Of a stretch of 64,000 nucleotides of DNA, positions 52,261 through 62,679 are shown one piece after another. The notes below the pieces were generated by a model that saw only the letters and a list, made by a program, of their open reading frames with translations, had not been told where the DNA came from and ran no database searches. A program made the translations under genes and the position numbers. Origin of the DNA: Pisaster brevispinus (Eukaryota; Echinodermata; Asteroidea; Forcipulatida; Asteriidae); the NCBI GenBank assembly GCA_023634235.1, contig JAMKCF010000004.1:6613202-6677201 (forward strand). Direction: 5' to 3'. Position 1 is the first letter of the stretch. Every line of letters begins with the position of its first letter.

Positions 52261-53757
52261 ATCTAACGTACTGCATACAATTATGTTCAGAAACAAATCT
52301 AGATTCAAATTTTTTAAAACATCCGTTATTAATTTTGTTAAGCTTTCCCCTCAGCAAATTTTATAAATTTCATGACCGCGCATTCAAATTAGTTCCCTTT
52401 CTCTGGGCATTCTGTCAAACCGAGGTTTCATTATTCTATACTTACGGGTTTGTTTTAGTCATCCTATTTCGTTTAAAGACGTTCGAGACTAAATTTTCAC
52501 CATTCTTCTGTTTAATTTTCTATACTAATTTGCATTGCTTAATTTTATTTTTACCGTCCGGCTCTTTTTTGTTTAATTTTTCGTTTATGGGCAATGAATT
52601 TCAACTTTTACTGAGTGATCTTCTTCCACCCATTGGCGTAGGGGTTGGACAAGGAACATTTTCCAGTAAAAGTTCGGCACAAGGGCAACTGGTTCACTAA
52701 CGGTTCATAAATCCATACAAAGAAAAATGACCGGGGAAACCTATAATAAACAATAAATCTAAATGGTCCAATGTAAATGAAATCTTTCCAGTTTGCATCA
52801 TTAGTTAGGCCATAGGCTTAAGAAGTCTACAGTGGCTACCGACAGTGAATGCACTCACCCACTCCAAAACTGCTAGTGATAGCCTAGGCCTAACTATTTT
52901 CATATTCAATGAAAACTGTGAAATTTGGAATGCCCAAAGAAACAAAATTGATGAACAAACTACCTTATTGTTTAGGCGAACGCGTTCCTTCATATTACAA
53001 AAAAAAATGCTATAGAGAATAGGCCAACATTATTACCACTGTAATTTGCTTCCGAACAGACATAATAGGCAGAGGCCTGAAACAACACAACTTTAATCAA
53101 AGCAAAGGAAAAACAAAACATCGGAACATTAATTTCAAAGGTTTTTTTGATTGGGTTGAGTTCACTCCGATCGTCTGGTTTTCCCACGACCCTATTCCAT
53201 ACCTGTGGAAACTTCAAGAACATTTATCTAAAGGACTATCGTGTTTTTATGGAATTTTGAAATAAAGAGATATAAAGGAGACAATCTTCTCACACACTGA
53301 TACAATTTATGATTGTATTATAGATAGAAACATTTCTCAGGATAAGTTAGTAATGGTATCAGTAAGCTGTTAGAATACTGTGAAGGACCGCCACACAACT
53401 CCGGTATAATGTCAAGTGATGCTTGATATACGTCTATAGAGGGCGGGCTTCAAAGCGGACTCTCTCGTCTCTCCGACCGCCGAACTGACGATGAGGTGAA
53501 TAAAATTAGCATTTACCTAACGAGTCTAATGATATCATAATGGAAAAAGGGCATAGTCTGGAAGTTTATTTTTGAAAGGTGGGGAAATGAACGTGGCGCC
53601 TACTAAACAACAATATTATACCAGCCTTTGAAACGTTTCCATTAATTTCAACGGGAGAATTACCATGTGCTTATTCATTAATCCAAACTTCAATCATCAA
53701 TATCTACCACTGAATGATTTGATAATTAGGGGTTTCGGCCTGGTTGCCGAACCGCGG
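52261..53757. other. TES-EBP intergenic stretch without recognised feature
   Basis: The 121-codon frame at 52335-52700 is Phe/Leu-rich from T-rich DNA and shows no domain. No promoter-like cluster or repeat was recognised. Confidence 0.5.
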
Positions 53758-53793
53758 GCACGCCGCGCGCACGCCGCGCGCATGCCGCGCGCA
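53758..53793. repeat. 11-bp GC-rich minisatellite (GCACGCCGCGC)
   Basis: Three units and a partial one make a CpG-dense island of 36 bp in AT-rich sequence, 14 bases before the family K element. Confidence 0.9.
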
Positions 53794-53806
53794 CCTGTGT
53801 TTCCTA

Positions 53807-54021
53807 GGCCCATGTCACACGAGGCAATTTACAGGCAATCAGTTTCAGGCAATCATCTCCAAGAAAAAAGGCATTAACATTTGAATGTTCACATATTTTT
53901 CTTAGGAATCATAAGACATTGTTTGAAAAATGACCCACGTGTTACCTAAGTGGTCCTGTAGAATGCACTGCAGTTGGTTGCCTCTAAGTTGCCTGTAAAA
54001 GTTGCCTGGTGTGACAAGGCC
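53807..54021. mobile_element. Inverted-repeat element family K, copy 1
   Basis: It starts GGCCCATGTCACACGAGGCA and ends GTTGCCTGGTGTGACAAGGC. Interior landmarks ATTTTTCTTAGG.ATCATAAG and GTGGTCCTGTAGAATGCACT recur, inverted, at 59114. It lies between TES and EBP, with GC-rich minisatellites on both sides. Confidence 0.82.
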
Positions 54022-54032
54022 CTAAAAGTTTT

Positions 54033-54046
54033 GCGGTTTGCGGTTT

Positions 54047-54082
<36 letters not shown>

Positions 54083-54116
54083 TGGTTTGCGGTTCGCAGT
54101 TTGCGGTTTCTGGTTC
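54033..54116. repeat. 7-bp minisatellite (GCGGTTC), about 12 units
   Basis: GCGGTTT and GCGGTTC units alternate, with a block of five perfect GCGGTTC in the middle. It starts 12 bases after the family K element. Confidence 0.93.
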
Positions 54117-56619
54117 GCTTATGGCCTATACACAAAATTGGTTCTTGTGTTTTTAGATATTACCTTGCGCATACCCGTAAAGGAGTTACAATCTCAGTTG
54201 ATGTTTGAATATTTGCTCTTGGGTTGTCTGAAAAGGTTGATTGCCCAGAAGTACTTAAACGTTCCAGGTAAGACTTGTACGCACCTTGGAGTCCTTCCCT
54301 CGCCATGAATGATCTGAGGTACTGGCGACCTGTGACCAAATTGTTGTAAGTTTATAAAATCTCCCATCAGAGGGGCTAGAGAAGTTGAACCTGTATAGTT
54401 GGAACACTGCAGAACACTATATACATGTATATAGGGGATCTTATTGGGACCTCAAAAACCTGAATGGGCTGGAGAGACAGACCAAGACAGTTTTTTTTTC
54501 CAAGTTGGCACCCACAGACAGAGGACGCAGTCTCAAGTTATTCAAACCAAGGATGTAATTTATAGCACTAACTGAGATGGACAAATGGAGAGTGGTTAAT
54601 GCATGGGACAGTCTCCCACCTAATATGTCATAAACACCAAGAACGTTATTTTCTTGGAGTCGGAGCTAGACAAGCATCGGAAAGATATGTGGGTTCAAAA
54701 GGCTGAGGCATAACTACTGCCAAACAAACTAGTAGTAGGAGACGAAGCCCACGAACGAGCCACAGCAACTCGGTTACGGTTTGGTAGGAACACCGTCGTC
54801 ATCGGAACTCCAACCAAACTCGCGAAATATTGACTGTGTTGCAGCTATTCAGTTGCATTGGAGTGTGAAAAAAGGACTGACTGGACGACGACTAGAGGCC
54901 GATTTTGAATTCTAAATTATTTGAATAGGCTTACGTGGACTCTAACAAACAAACTCTTTTCACGGCCACCACATTTCAAATAATGTTTTATTTTATTATT
55001 ATTTTTAACCGAAAGATTGTCTAGGCATTAATTAACAGAGCAGATAGGGTGAATTATGGGGAAAGTATGGGTAGAATAGCGGCAATTTTCAAAATGGCTA
55101 CACTGCTTGTTATGCAAATCTGCGTTGGCCCTATGGCCAAAAAAGTATGCGAAAACCCATGCTTGTATTTTGTAATTGTATCATCACAAGAAAAAAACCC
55201 ATCACACCTACCGTATACACCTACCCGATACAAAACCTAAAATACTACCATTAAATATGGTTGCAAATTTCTCACGTAGTCCTCATTGTTAATCGGTGCT
55301 CTAATGTTTGTATCAACATTTTTTGTTATACTATTTCGGTTCCGAGATAACATTCCCATCTTCAGTCAGCGACATTGTAGGTGTGCACTGTGCACAAGTC
55401 TGTGCCACTGATCGTTAGTGTAGAGATCAGTGGTCTGTGCCAGAAACTGTAAAGGACGCCCTCCATTGTGATACTAATTCAAGTGCGCAAGACTTGGAGC
55501 AAGTCTAAAAGTATTTACTGTAACCATGCAACAGTAAAGGGAGGACGGAAGTGTGGGTCACCTGGTGCGCCTTGCCTGCAACCGCTGATGGAGCCAAGGA
55601 GATACGCAGAAATGGCACACCAGCACCGAGTTTAAATCCAATTTACTTTGACAGCACACTGTGGATCCGTTGCCATTCAGCCCCCCCCCCCAAGGAAACA
55701 ACTGTTTGAATCCTCCCATTTGAGTCCAGTCCTTCATACCATACCACCTATTAGGCCCGATGGGTCATAATAATAACTCATACAAAGCACACACATTAAC
55801 CTCGCTCCCATGTACAGAAAAGTATAATCGTGGAGGTAAAACACCATGTCATGAAAATTTTAACCGCTTCCTGATCAGATCCTACAAAATTAGTGAAGAA
55901 CTTTCTTGTCTCCCCCTCCTTTTTTCTTTTTCTATTTTATTTGAGTAGCGTCATCAGCAGTGACATTATTTTTTACATGATTCTTGGTGAGGATGATACG
56001 AGATATTGAGGATCACTCAGTGACTATGGACTCACTAGGCTGAGACACACAACTGGATGGCTGAATCTCCCTGGCCCACCCCACCTTAAACACCAGGTTC
56101 AGTATCCCCTCCCCAGTCTTAGTTCTCACATTACCCTCCCCGTCTAGTTGAAGAGGACGGGCAGGAGAATATGTATACCCCCCCCCCAACTATCGATCAT
56201 TCTCTTTTCTTTGTATTGAAACAATGAGTCGGTGGAAATAAATTTGGCAGAGCAAGTTAATTGTCCGTTTTCGTGGTTTTTGTTTTCAATTTAAGATCTG
56301 TTGTGTTGTTGATTCTTGCAGTTCCTCAATGGTTCTCTTTGAGTGTTGTTTTGACAAAAAAAACACTCAATGTAAACATCGTCCAGAAGAAACCTGCACA
56401 CCAATGTAATTTGTTGTCAAACCAAAGTTTCCCTTTATTCCTGGTTCACGACTCCCCTTTAGATGAGTCACCAAAATAAAAAAGTACAAGTCGACAATGA
56501 TTTAATTGCCATTGTACGAAAGTACTGTTGGCCTGTTTTATAAAATGGAACACTGTTAAAGAGACTGAGTAAAGTTTAGGGTTTTGAAAATCGTCCCATT
56601 CTTTCTTTATTGCATGCAT
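54117..56619. other. TES-EBP intergenic stretch, upstream of the EBP promoter
   Basis: It contains poly-C tracts near 55680 and 56180 and a CTGAAGATG..CGAAA motif on the minus strand near 55333 (see findings). I see no gene. Confidence 0.5.
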
Positions 56620-56888
56620 TGCTCACGTGTACAATTAATCCATGTACAGTGTACGTGTAGGGCTAGGCGCGCCTGTAGTGTGGGAAGTGTGTGCACGGAA
56701 CACGCGTTACTACAATAAATGCACGAACTCTAAGTCTAACACACAGAGATGACATGAGATGACATGAGTGTTGGTTCGCAAATGACGTCACAACCATAAG
56801 TATTCTGAAAGAGGCAATAACCCAATTGAAGCTTGCATAGTTCCCTTTGTAAAGGACTACGTAGACGTTGCTAGTTGAGTTCGCCGAG
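56620..56888 (+). promoter_or_regulatory. EBP: Likely EBP promoter with E-box, CRE and CCAAT box
   Basis: Upstream of the EBP ATG are an E-box CACGTG (56624-56629), a perfect CRE palindrome TGACGTCA (56783-56790) and a CCAAT box (about 56821-56825). Mammalian sterol-synthesis promoters often pair SREBP sites with CREB or NF-Y sites, so this set is plausible for EBP. I see no unambiguous SRE or TATA box. An in-frame TAG at 56862 ends the upstream frame. Confidence 0.45.
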
Positions 56889-57198
56889 ATGACACCTCCA
56901 AGAACTGACAACGTTTCCCATCCTTACTACCCACTGGACCTCCATTTACCCCACTACGTGGATAATTCTCTCTCGGTCCAGGTTATTCTCTCCGTCGTCG
57001 TAGCCTTCTTTGTTGTATTTTATTCGATAACATGGATGGTCGTTGGGAAGGATCGATTTGGTCGCCGACTTCGTCTGGACGAGAGGGCGGTGTTGTGCTG
57101 GTTTGGGATGAGTGGTAGCATCCATTTGATACTAGAAGGATATCTGACGCTGAATAGCGGGACAGTGGCAGGACACAACAATATACTGGCTCAAATAT
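56889..57198 (+). CDS. EBP: EBP coding exon 1 (residues 1-103 plus one base)
   Basis: It encodes MTPPRTDNVSHPYYPLDLHL, the first membrane helix, a basic loop (KDRFGRRLRL) and the helix with the catalytic His79-Glu83 pair (HLILEGY). It ends ATAT before donor GTAAGTATAT; the last base starts the Trp codon completed in exon 2. The HPYYPL string matches HPYWPQ of human EBP. Confidence 0.95.
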
Positions 57199-60100
57199 GT
57201 AAGTATATGCTTCCTCCGTGGTTACATGTCGGCCAGCGAGCTGGCCAGCGAGCTGGCCAGCCTGCCGGTACGGCGAGTTCCAATCAGTCTGCTAACTCTA
57301 CTTAGGCCGCCCGGCGTCTGCTTTCCTTTTCAGACACTAGACTTGATTCAGTCGTTTCGGTGCGCACTTAACAAACTGTTGATTGATCAAAGAGAAAGGG
57401 TTGCGGATGAATTGTAGCATTTTAAATTTATAGACAGACATCGAAACCTGCCTGATATTATAAGATGAGTATTTATTTTATTTTATGAGTGTTTCAAAGC
57501 TTGGTATCGGAGAAATTGTGACATTTCTGAAGTGAAAAAATTGCGTTTTTGAATATTAGCAATATACTTTTGGGGTGAATAAAAACATTCTCACAATTTC
57601 TTCTGGAATAAATGCGACCATTTTGAAGTGAAATGTATTAGTCTTAGGCCGTATCCGAATTGGCGGCTTCGGCTACGGCTGTTGCTAAGGATGTTGCTAA
57701 GGACGTCCTAAATACTTCCACGCATGATGATGCGGTGACCCAGTCGTAGTCGTAGTCGTAGCCGGACACAGCTTTAGCCTTTTTTAATATTAATATTACT
57801 TTGGTAAATCATTTTTAATTAACTTAATTTACATACTTTTTGTAATTAGTATGGAAATGAACTTTCTAACCAGAGATTGAATTTGTACCAACTTTACATC
57901 AAGTAAACTTTTGGATACTTACATTTTAAATGAAAATGCTGATGACAATTTTTGATAACCCAACGGTGGTGTGGGGTGGGGGTGTTCTCCTAGTGGCCAC
58001 CACATTGGGTATAACCCCCCCCCCCCTTTTCACCCAGACCAGATACACGCTCGTTTTGGTTTACCACAATGATGGGTATATCCCCTCCCCGACCCGATAA
58101 ATTATTCGCTCCTGTTTGTTACTTCTTATCTCTTACTCACCTCATTCGAGAGTAGCTATGATAATTTTAACTTTTTTTAGAATGGCGAAAGAGCATTGTT
58201 TGGACTCAAGAGCCAAACATCAAAAATAGTCATCAAATCATTAAAAGAAGTCAATAACAAATTGCCAAAAGTTATCTCTGAAAAAAATGTTGCCCTTTGT
58301 GCTATATTTATATTTAAGAGAATATAATTTTATTAAGTTTATGATAAGGCCCATTGTTTGATCCTAAACACAGACATACTGCATTGTTGGGGACAGCAAA
58401 GTTGGTCCACTCAGTGTCTCATATAGATCGCACTATAAAAAGAGCAGATAAAATATATATTATTAGTAGTATTATCAGATAAAATAATAATGTAATCTAA
58501 AAGCTATCGTCGTGTAAACTTGTTACTTGTACCATACAGCTATTCTATGCTTGTACGAGAATTTTTAATTTTTTTTCTGAAAAGGGGGTGTTTTTTGTTC
58601 ATTTGTAAGGATGTCCCAGTACTACGAGTAAACTTGTTACTTTTACCATACAGCTTGTCTATGCTTGTACGAGAAAAAGCTTCTTTTTTTCCGAAAAGTG
58701 TTTTTTTTTTTTTTCATTTGTAAGGATGTCCCATGGGACGTAAAGCCATATTGGACGTAAAAGCCAGTACGGATGGGATGTAATCCTGTGGTCAGAATTG
58801 ACCCAGATTCCTGGTCGACTCGTATAGGGAGCCCGACCCGTTGACCCGGAATCTATGTCAAACTAACCCAGAATCCCTATTCAGAATCCCAAAGGATAGT
58901 CAGGTGCTCCATAGGACCCAGTATCCGGGTCATAAGAAAAAGGGCTCATGCTCCGGGTGTCCCTTGCACTTTCAATGTTATACACCGTGTAACACTGGAC
59001 TCCAGCTCAGGTGTTTCTGATCAGCAGAGTGTGGGTTCGCGTCCCGGTCGTGCCTTGTGTCCGTCGAGCAAGATACTCAACCATAATTTCGTTGTCCTCT
59101 GGATGGGCCCTAAGGGCCCTGTCACACGAGGCAACTTTTACAGGCAACTTGGAGGCAACCAACTGTAGTGCATGCTACAGGACCACTTTGGTAGCACAGG
59201 AGTAATTTTTCAAACAATGTCTTATGATCCCCAAGAAAAATATATAAACATTAAAATGTGAATGTCTTTTCTTCATGGAGATTGCCTGGAACTGGTTGCC
59301 TGTAAATTGCCTCGTGTGACATGGTCCTTAAGCCGTAGATCCCCTGTGTACTAGGATTGGTAGTGCGCGTAAAAGAACCCAGAATGCTCACCATGGAAGA
59401 GATGGGGTTAACCCCGGTGTTTCTGATTCACACCCCCTGTTTACAGGTTTCCTCGGGTTTGCGAGCTACAGTGAATAATAATCTGTTAAAATGTTATCTG
59501 CGAACACAATGTGTGTCTTTTTTGAAGAGGTACTGGTTGATGGTTCAAAAATGAGCCGGCTGGTTCACAGATCAATAGGCCACGTAAGGTTTGCTTACAA
59601 AACAGTGACTTTTGTACATTCCAATTCCTTGGCAGACAAGGTACTTACACTGGGTCATAGAGTTTTTGTCTCATAATTTCCACGTAAATTCAATAACTAT
59701 GAAAACAACATGTTGTTTTCATAGCTATTCGCTGCAGCTGAACAAGTGTTTAGATGTGCCCCTTTCTTCGTGTCGGGAAATTGAAATAATTACCCGGCAT
59801 ATTACATTAAGAATTACCAAATCGTTGTCTTCTAGATTTAAAAGCCATTGCAGACCCACGCCCAAACTCCTCATAAAGGGTTCCGAAGTCGGTTCCTAAC
59901 CATAAGAACTCACAATAGAAAACTGCTGACCCCAAAGTTACGTTATGTTCCTCTAGAGGGTAACATACATATTATCGTAATGTTATTGATGGTTGTCATC
60001 TGATGACAACCTGTTTGTATCCATTGTTTTTAAGGATTTTACCCTCGACCGTTTACTTCTTTGGTTCAAGTGGACAAGTTTATACTAGTCCTGAGCCAGT

Positions 60101-62649
60101 TACTTTGGGGTGAAGTTTGGAGTTTTAACAGCAAGGAGGAAATCTCTTTGTCAGCAAAACCTTACTGCCAAATACAAAATGAGTTATCGAACACTAGGTA
60201 TTATTCAAACTCAGTTTTATATTAATATCCAGTGAACCTTAACCAGTTGGAGATTGGTTTTGGCGTCAGTGACCACCAAAAATTTAGGCTTCACAAAATA
60301 CAGTCTACGTCTAGGAAATCGGAACAGACAATAATTTTGTGTGCCTCTGTAGCGTCGTTCGAGTTTACCCGTTGTACGTGTGGGAAGCCACACCAAAGGA
60401 AATCCAGCTAGGTGTGAAATAACGAGATTCATACCTAAAGTTGGTACAAATTAGGAAGTGTACTCTCCATATTATAAGATTTAATGTCTTCTTCCTTTTT
60501 ATTTTAATTTTTAATATTTATTTATTATTAATTTCTTTTCCCAAACCTTGGCTGGGGCTCCGGCTCTGGCTAGGGCTCCGTCAATAATATTGTGGAGCAG
60601 TGTACATCCGTCATCAAACGGAAGCCGGGGTTTGGAAGAAGCCCTGGTCTACACTCGACCTTGTTGCTCCAGTACCACTAGAACAATAGGGCATATATCG
60701 AACTTTACGATGGCCGTTAAGGCTAGGTATTTTATTTATAGAAATTGTATTTATTTATTGATTCATTTATTAATTTTGTTTGCCCTTTGAATATGATTTA
60801 TTGACTTAAGCTTCTATCTTTGTTCCCTTCTTTTATATCTCCGTTTGGTTCACAGGGAAAGAGTATGCAAAGGGGGACAGCCGATATGTTTCGTAAGTTT
60901 TCTGAATTCTTTGTTAAAGGGGTTTCCCCAAATATTTGACTTTCTTTTTAGAACTTTCTGCGGAGTCTTCTCTTTTTCTTGTGTGAAAAATCAATAAAAT
61001 TGTTGGAGCCCAATTCATCTGATTCTGTCCGTCGATGTGTTTTACTTGTGTAGGTTTTTTCCGCCATCAAATTTTGTATGTAAATGGCGTTTTCAATCAA
61101 GTTACACTTTATTCTCGCTGGTTTTCGTCCAGAAGAAAAACAATTTGTGAGAAATGAAATGCAAATGTCTTTCTTTAGTGGAGAAATACCCGATTTGCAA
61201 GTCTCATGCGTATTCGATTATTTTGGGAACCAACGTACATTGCCTCAACGCGTGAAATATATTTTCATTTGTATTATTTCCTTTTAAATAACATTGGTCA
61301 GTCTTAATTACAACAGAATAATGATACATCAATCAGCTACATCAACTCATGTTTTAAAACGCCAACTTGAGGAATACTGAAACTCCGCCCACAAAAGGGC
61401 TGTTTTTACTCTCGTTTGTGTCCTGTATAAGCACGAGACTTGCACAGTCTTTTCCTTAAACTGGTTGTCTATAGTATATAAGTTACCTTGTGTGACAATG
61501 TCCGTAAGACCGTTTCCCATCGAATTTCATCTAATACTAAACACTTTTTAAAACTAAGATTAGCATATTTACCAACAGAATGGAAAATGTTTTTCAATTA
61601 TTTTTCTAAATACTTGGTGTTTTTCTACAGAAACGATACCTGCACCATCGTAATGGAGAATATAACAGCGTGGCTAGAAGGTCCTGGATGTTTCATTACA
61701 GTATGGGCGTTCCTCAATAGAAATCCAATGCGTCACGTGATGCAACTGGCTGTTTCGATTGGCCAGTTTTATGGTAGGCAAAGTTGTTTGAATGAATGCT
61801 GTGTCTTGCAATGATTTTGGCGATTTATCGGTTCAAAGAATGAGAAACAATTAAGGACACATTTTTGCGTAATACTACCGAAACAAGTTGACAATTACTA
61901 TGAGTACATTTTATTCGCCAATGATTATTTCACGTTAACGAGTTCATGATCCGCTATTGGAGCAATGATTAAAGGGCGGTGTCGTCATCATTAAAGCAGG
62001 CCTGTGGCCGTACAAGGAATTATGAACTCCCACACGGGCGCGCGCGCTCGCATTCTCCGGAGTGGGGGGGGGGGGGGGGGGGGCAGTAACTGGGTGAGAG
62101 TTCACAATTCCATGTACAGCCAATCAGGGCGGCCGGGCCCAATTTCATGGAGCTGCTTAGAGTAGAAAAAATAGCTCAGTACAACAATGACTCACCAGAA
62201 TGAGATTGCCAGCCAAAATACCATTCCATCATGTTACAATCTTTGACTGGTATCCTGTTTCATTTTGCTTAGCAGAAAACGGTGAAGCAATTATTTGCTG
62301 TTTTAAGCAGCTCTATGATATTGGGCCCTGCTCTGATCATGACGTCACAGCCCTTTTAAAGCTAAGCAGTAGTTATGAAGAGTTTTATCTCGCCAGTATT
62401 TCAACTTATAATCTCCATCATTTGATCAAAACAGGTGTGCTCATTTACTTCATTACGGAGTACGTTGAAGACTTCGCGCACGGTCCGAAGTTCCACCCCT
62501 ACTACTTTTGGCTGTATGTGATCGGGTTTAATGCCCCGTGGGTTGTAGTCCCACCCATCCTCATCAGACAATCCTGGAGGGAGTTGAACCGCGCACAGAG
62601 GGAGCTAGACAAGACCACTGGGTTTCTAGGACCAAAAAAGAACCGCTGA
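56889..62649 (+). CDS. EBP: Emopamil-binding protein, 3-beta-hydroxysteroid delta8-delta7 isomerase, four coding exons
   Basis: EBP moves the sterol double bond from C8 to C7 in the ER membrane, a late step of sterol synthesis. Joining 56889-57198, 60856-60892, 61631-61773 and 62435-62649 gives 234 residues (human about 230). Introns are GT-AG and in phase. The residues reported for the human active site are all present: His79 and Glu83 in the SIHLILEGY helix, Glu125 in MENITAW, Asn196 and Trp199 in FNAPW. The invariant KEYAKGDSRY motif lies at 105-114. Hydrophobic segments at about 29-50, 68-89, 134-160 and 178-206 fit an EXPERA-type multi-pass protein. The Lys/Arg C-terminus (PKKNR) resembles an ER-retrieval tail. 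The start is fixed by an in-frame TAG at 56862. The related EBPL lacks isomerase activity, but full conservation of the catalytic set favours EBP. Confidence 0.95.
57228..57264. repeat. 12-bp minisatellite (GCCAGCGAGCTG), three units
   Basis: It begins 30 bases inside EBP intron 1, after the exon 1 donor. The unit contains the palindrome-like GAGCTGGC. Chance open frames run through it. Confidence 0.88.
57645..57776. mobile_element. Inverted-repeat element family J, copy 2
   Basis: It starts TAGGCCGTATCCGAATTGGC and ends CGTAGCCGGACACAGCTTTA, with GCTGTTGCTAAGGATGTTGC inside, as in the copy at 17190. EBP intron 1. Confidence 0.75.
58514..58733. repeat. About 113-bp tandem duplication
   Basis: The block AAACTTGTTACTT.TACCATA to TTCATTTGTAAGGATGTCCC occurs at about 58514-58617 and 58628-58733. 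The copies differ mainly in poly-T length and a few bases. EBP intron 1. Confidence 0.9.
58985..59455 (+). mobile_element. tRNA-Leu-derived SINE, copy 2, split by a MITE
   Basis: It has GGACTCCAGCTCAGGTGTTT, B box GGTTCGCGTCC, GTCCTCTGGATGGG, then an insertion at 59114-59328, then GCCGTAGATCCCCTGTGT and TAAAAGAACCCAGAATG. The 5' A-box half is lost. It lies in EBP intron 1. Confidence 0.83.
59114..59328. mobile_element. Inverted-repeat element family K, copy 2, inserted in a SINE
   Basis: It starts GGGCCCTGTCACACGAGGCA and ends CCTCGTGTGACATGGTCC. It is 215 bp, the same length as the copy at 53807, in opposite orientation. A TAA triplet flanks it on both sides, and the SINE text reads through once the element is removed. 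Confidence 0.85.
59456..60855. other. EBP intron 1, right part
   Basis: Apart from the palindrome at 59697 and a small GGTTGTCAT/ATGACAACC hairpin near 59992, I see AT-rich sequence, GGCTCCGGCTCTGGCT-like short repeats near 60550, and no exon-like signal before the microexon acceptor. Confidence 0.5.
59697..59724. repeat. Perfect 28-bp palindrome without loop
   Basis: CTATGAAAACAACA is followed directly by TGTTGTTTTCATAG. It lies in EBP intron 1. Confidence 0.95.
60856..60892 (+). CDS. EBP: EBP coding exon 2, a 37-bp microexon (residues 104-115)
   Basis: After acceptor GTTCACAG it completes Trp104 and encodes KEYAKGDSRYV, the most conserved EBP motif, then ends with two bases of a Ser codon before donor GTAAGT. 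Both frame and motif leave little doubt despite the very short length. It stands 3.66 kb from exon 1. Confidence 0.95.
61193..61450. mobile_element. MITE family C, third copy (EBP intron 2)
   Basis: It runs from TTTGCAAGTCTCATGCG to CACGAGACTTGCACAGTCT. The text after the left end (GTATTCGA) matches the copy at 40173. It ends about 180 bases before EBP exon 3. Confidence 0.78.
61631..61773 (+). CDS. EBP: EBP coding exon 3 (residues 116-163 plus one base)
   Basis: After TTTTCTACAG it encodes NDTCTIVMENITAWLEGPGC and the next helix, ending VSIGQFY before donor GTAGGC. Glu125 aligns with catalytic Glu122 of human EBP, and VSIGQFYG with VSVGQIYG. Confidence 0.95.
62064..62083. repeat. Poly-G tract of about 20
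   Basis: It is the longest of many G/C homopolymers here; others are at 318-333, 1893-1911, 9061-9073, 11390-11404, 16362-16373, 44801-44812, 49904-49917 and 58013-58025. It lies in EBP intron 3. Confidence 0.95.
62135..62328. mobile_element. Foldback MITE, family B, copy 5 (EBP intron 3)
   Basis: It begins GGGCCCAATTTCATGGAGCT and ends AGCTCTATGATATTGGGCCC. It ends 106 bases before EBP exon 4, so it may contribute part of the intron's 3' region. Confidence 0.87.
62435..62649 (+). CDS. EBP: EBP coding exon 4 and stop codon (residues 164-234)
   Basis: After AAAACAG it encodes GVLIYFITEYVEDFAHG, then HPYYFWLYVIGFNAPWVVV, closely matching the human TEH..GF.HG and YFWFYFVFMNALW segments. Asn196 and Trp199 correspond to ligand-contacting residues. 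It ends PKKNR and TGA. An open frame continues upstream of the acceptor into an inverted-repeat element and should not be taken as coding. Confidence 0.95.
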
Positions 62650-62679
62650 TGACCTTAAACTCGATAAAGTTCATACTCT

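Noticed and set aside
52335..52700. 121-codon plus-strand frame, hydrophobic
   Set aside because: The Phe/Leu content reflects T-rich DNA; it lacks a clear membrane-protein pattern or homologous motif.
56868..56888. Earlier EBP start at TTG 56868
   Set aside because: ATG at 56889 gives a protein of the family's length, and an in-frame TAG at 56862 leaves no upstream ATG.
62200..62434. Upstream extension of the EBP last-exon open frame
   Set aside because: It runs through a MITE, and the CAG acceptor at 62432-62434 joins in phase to exon 3, giving the family sequence.
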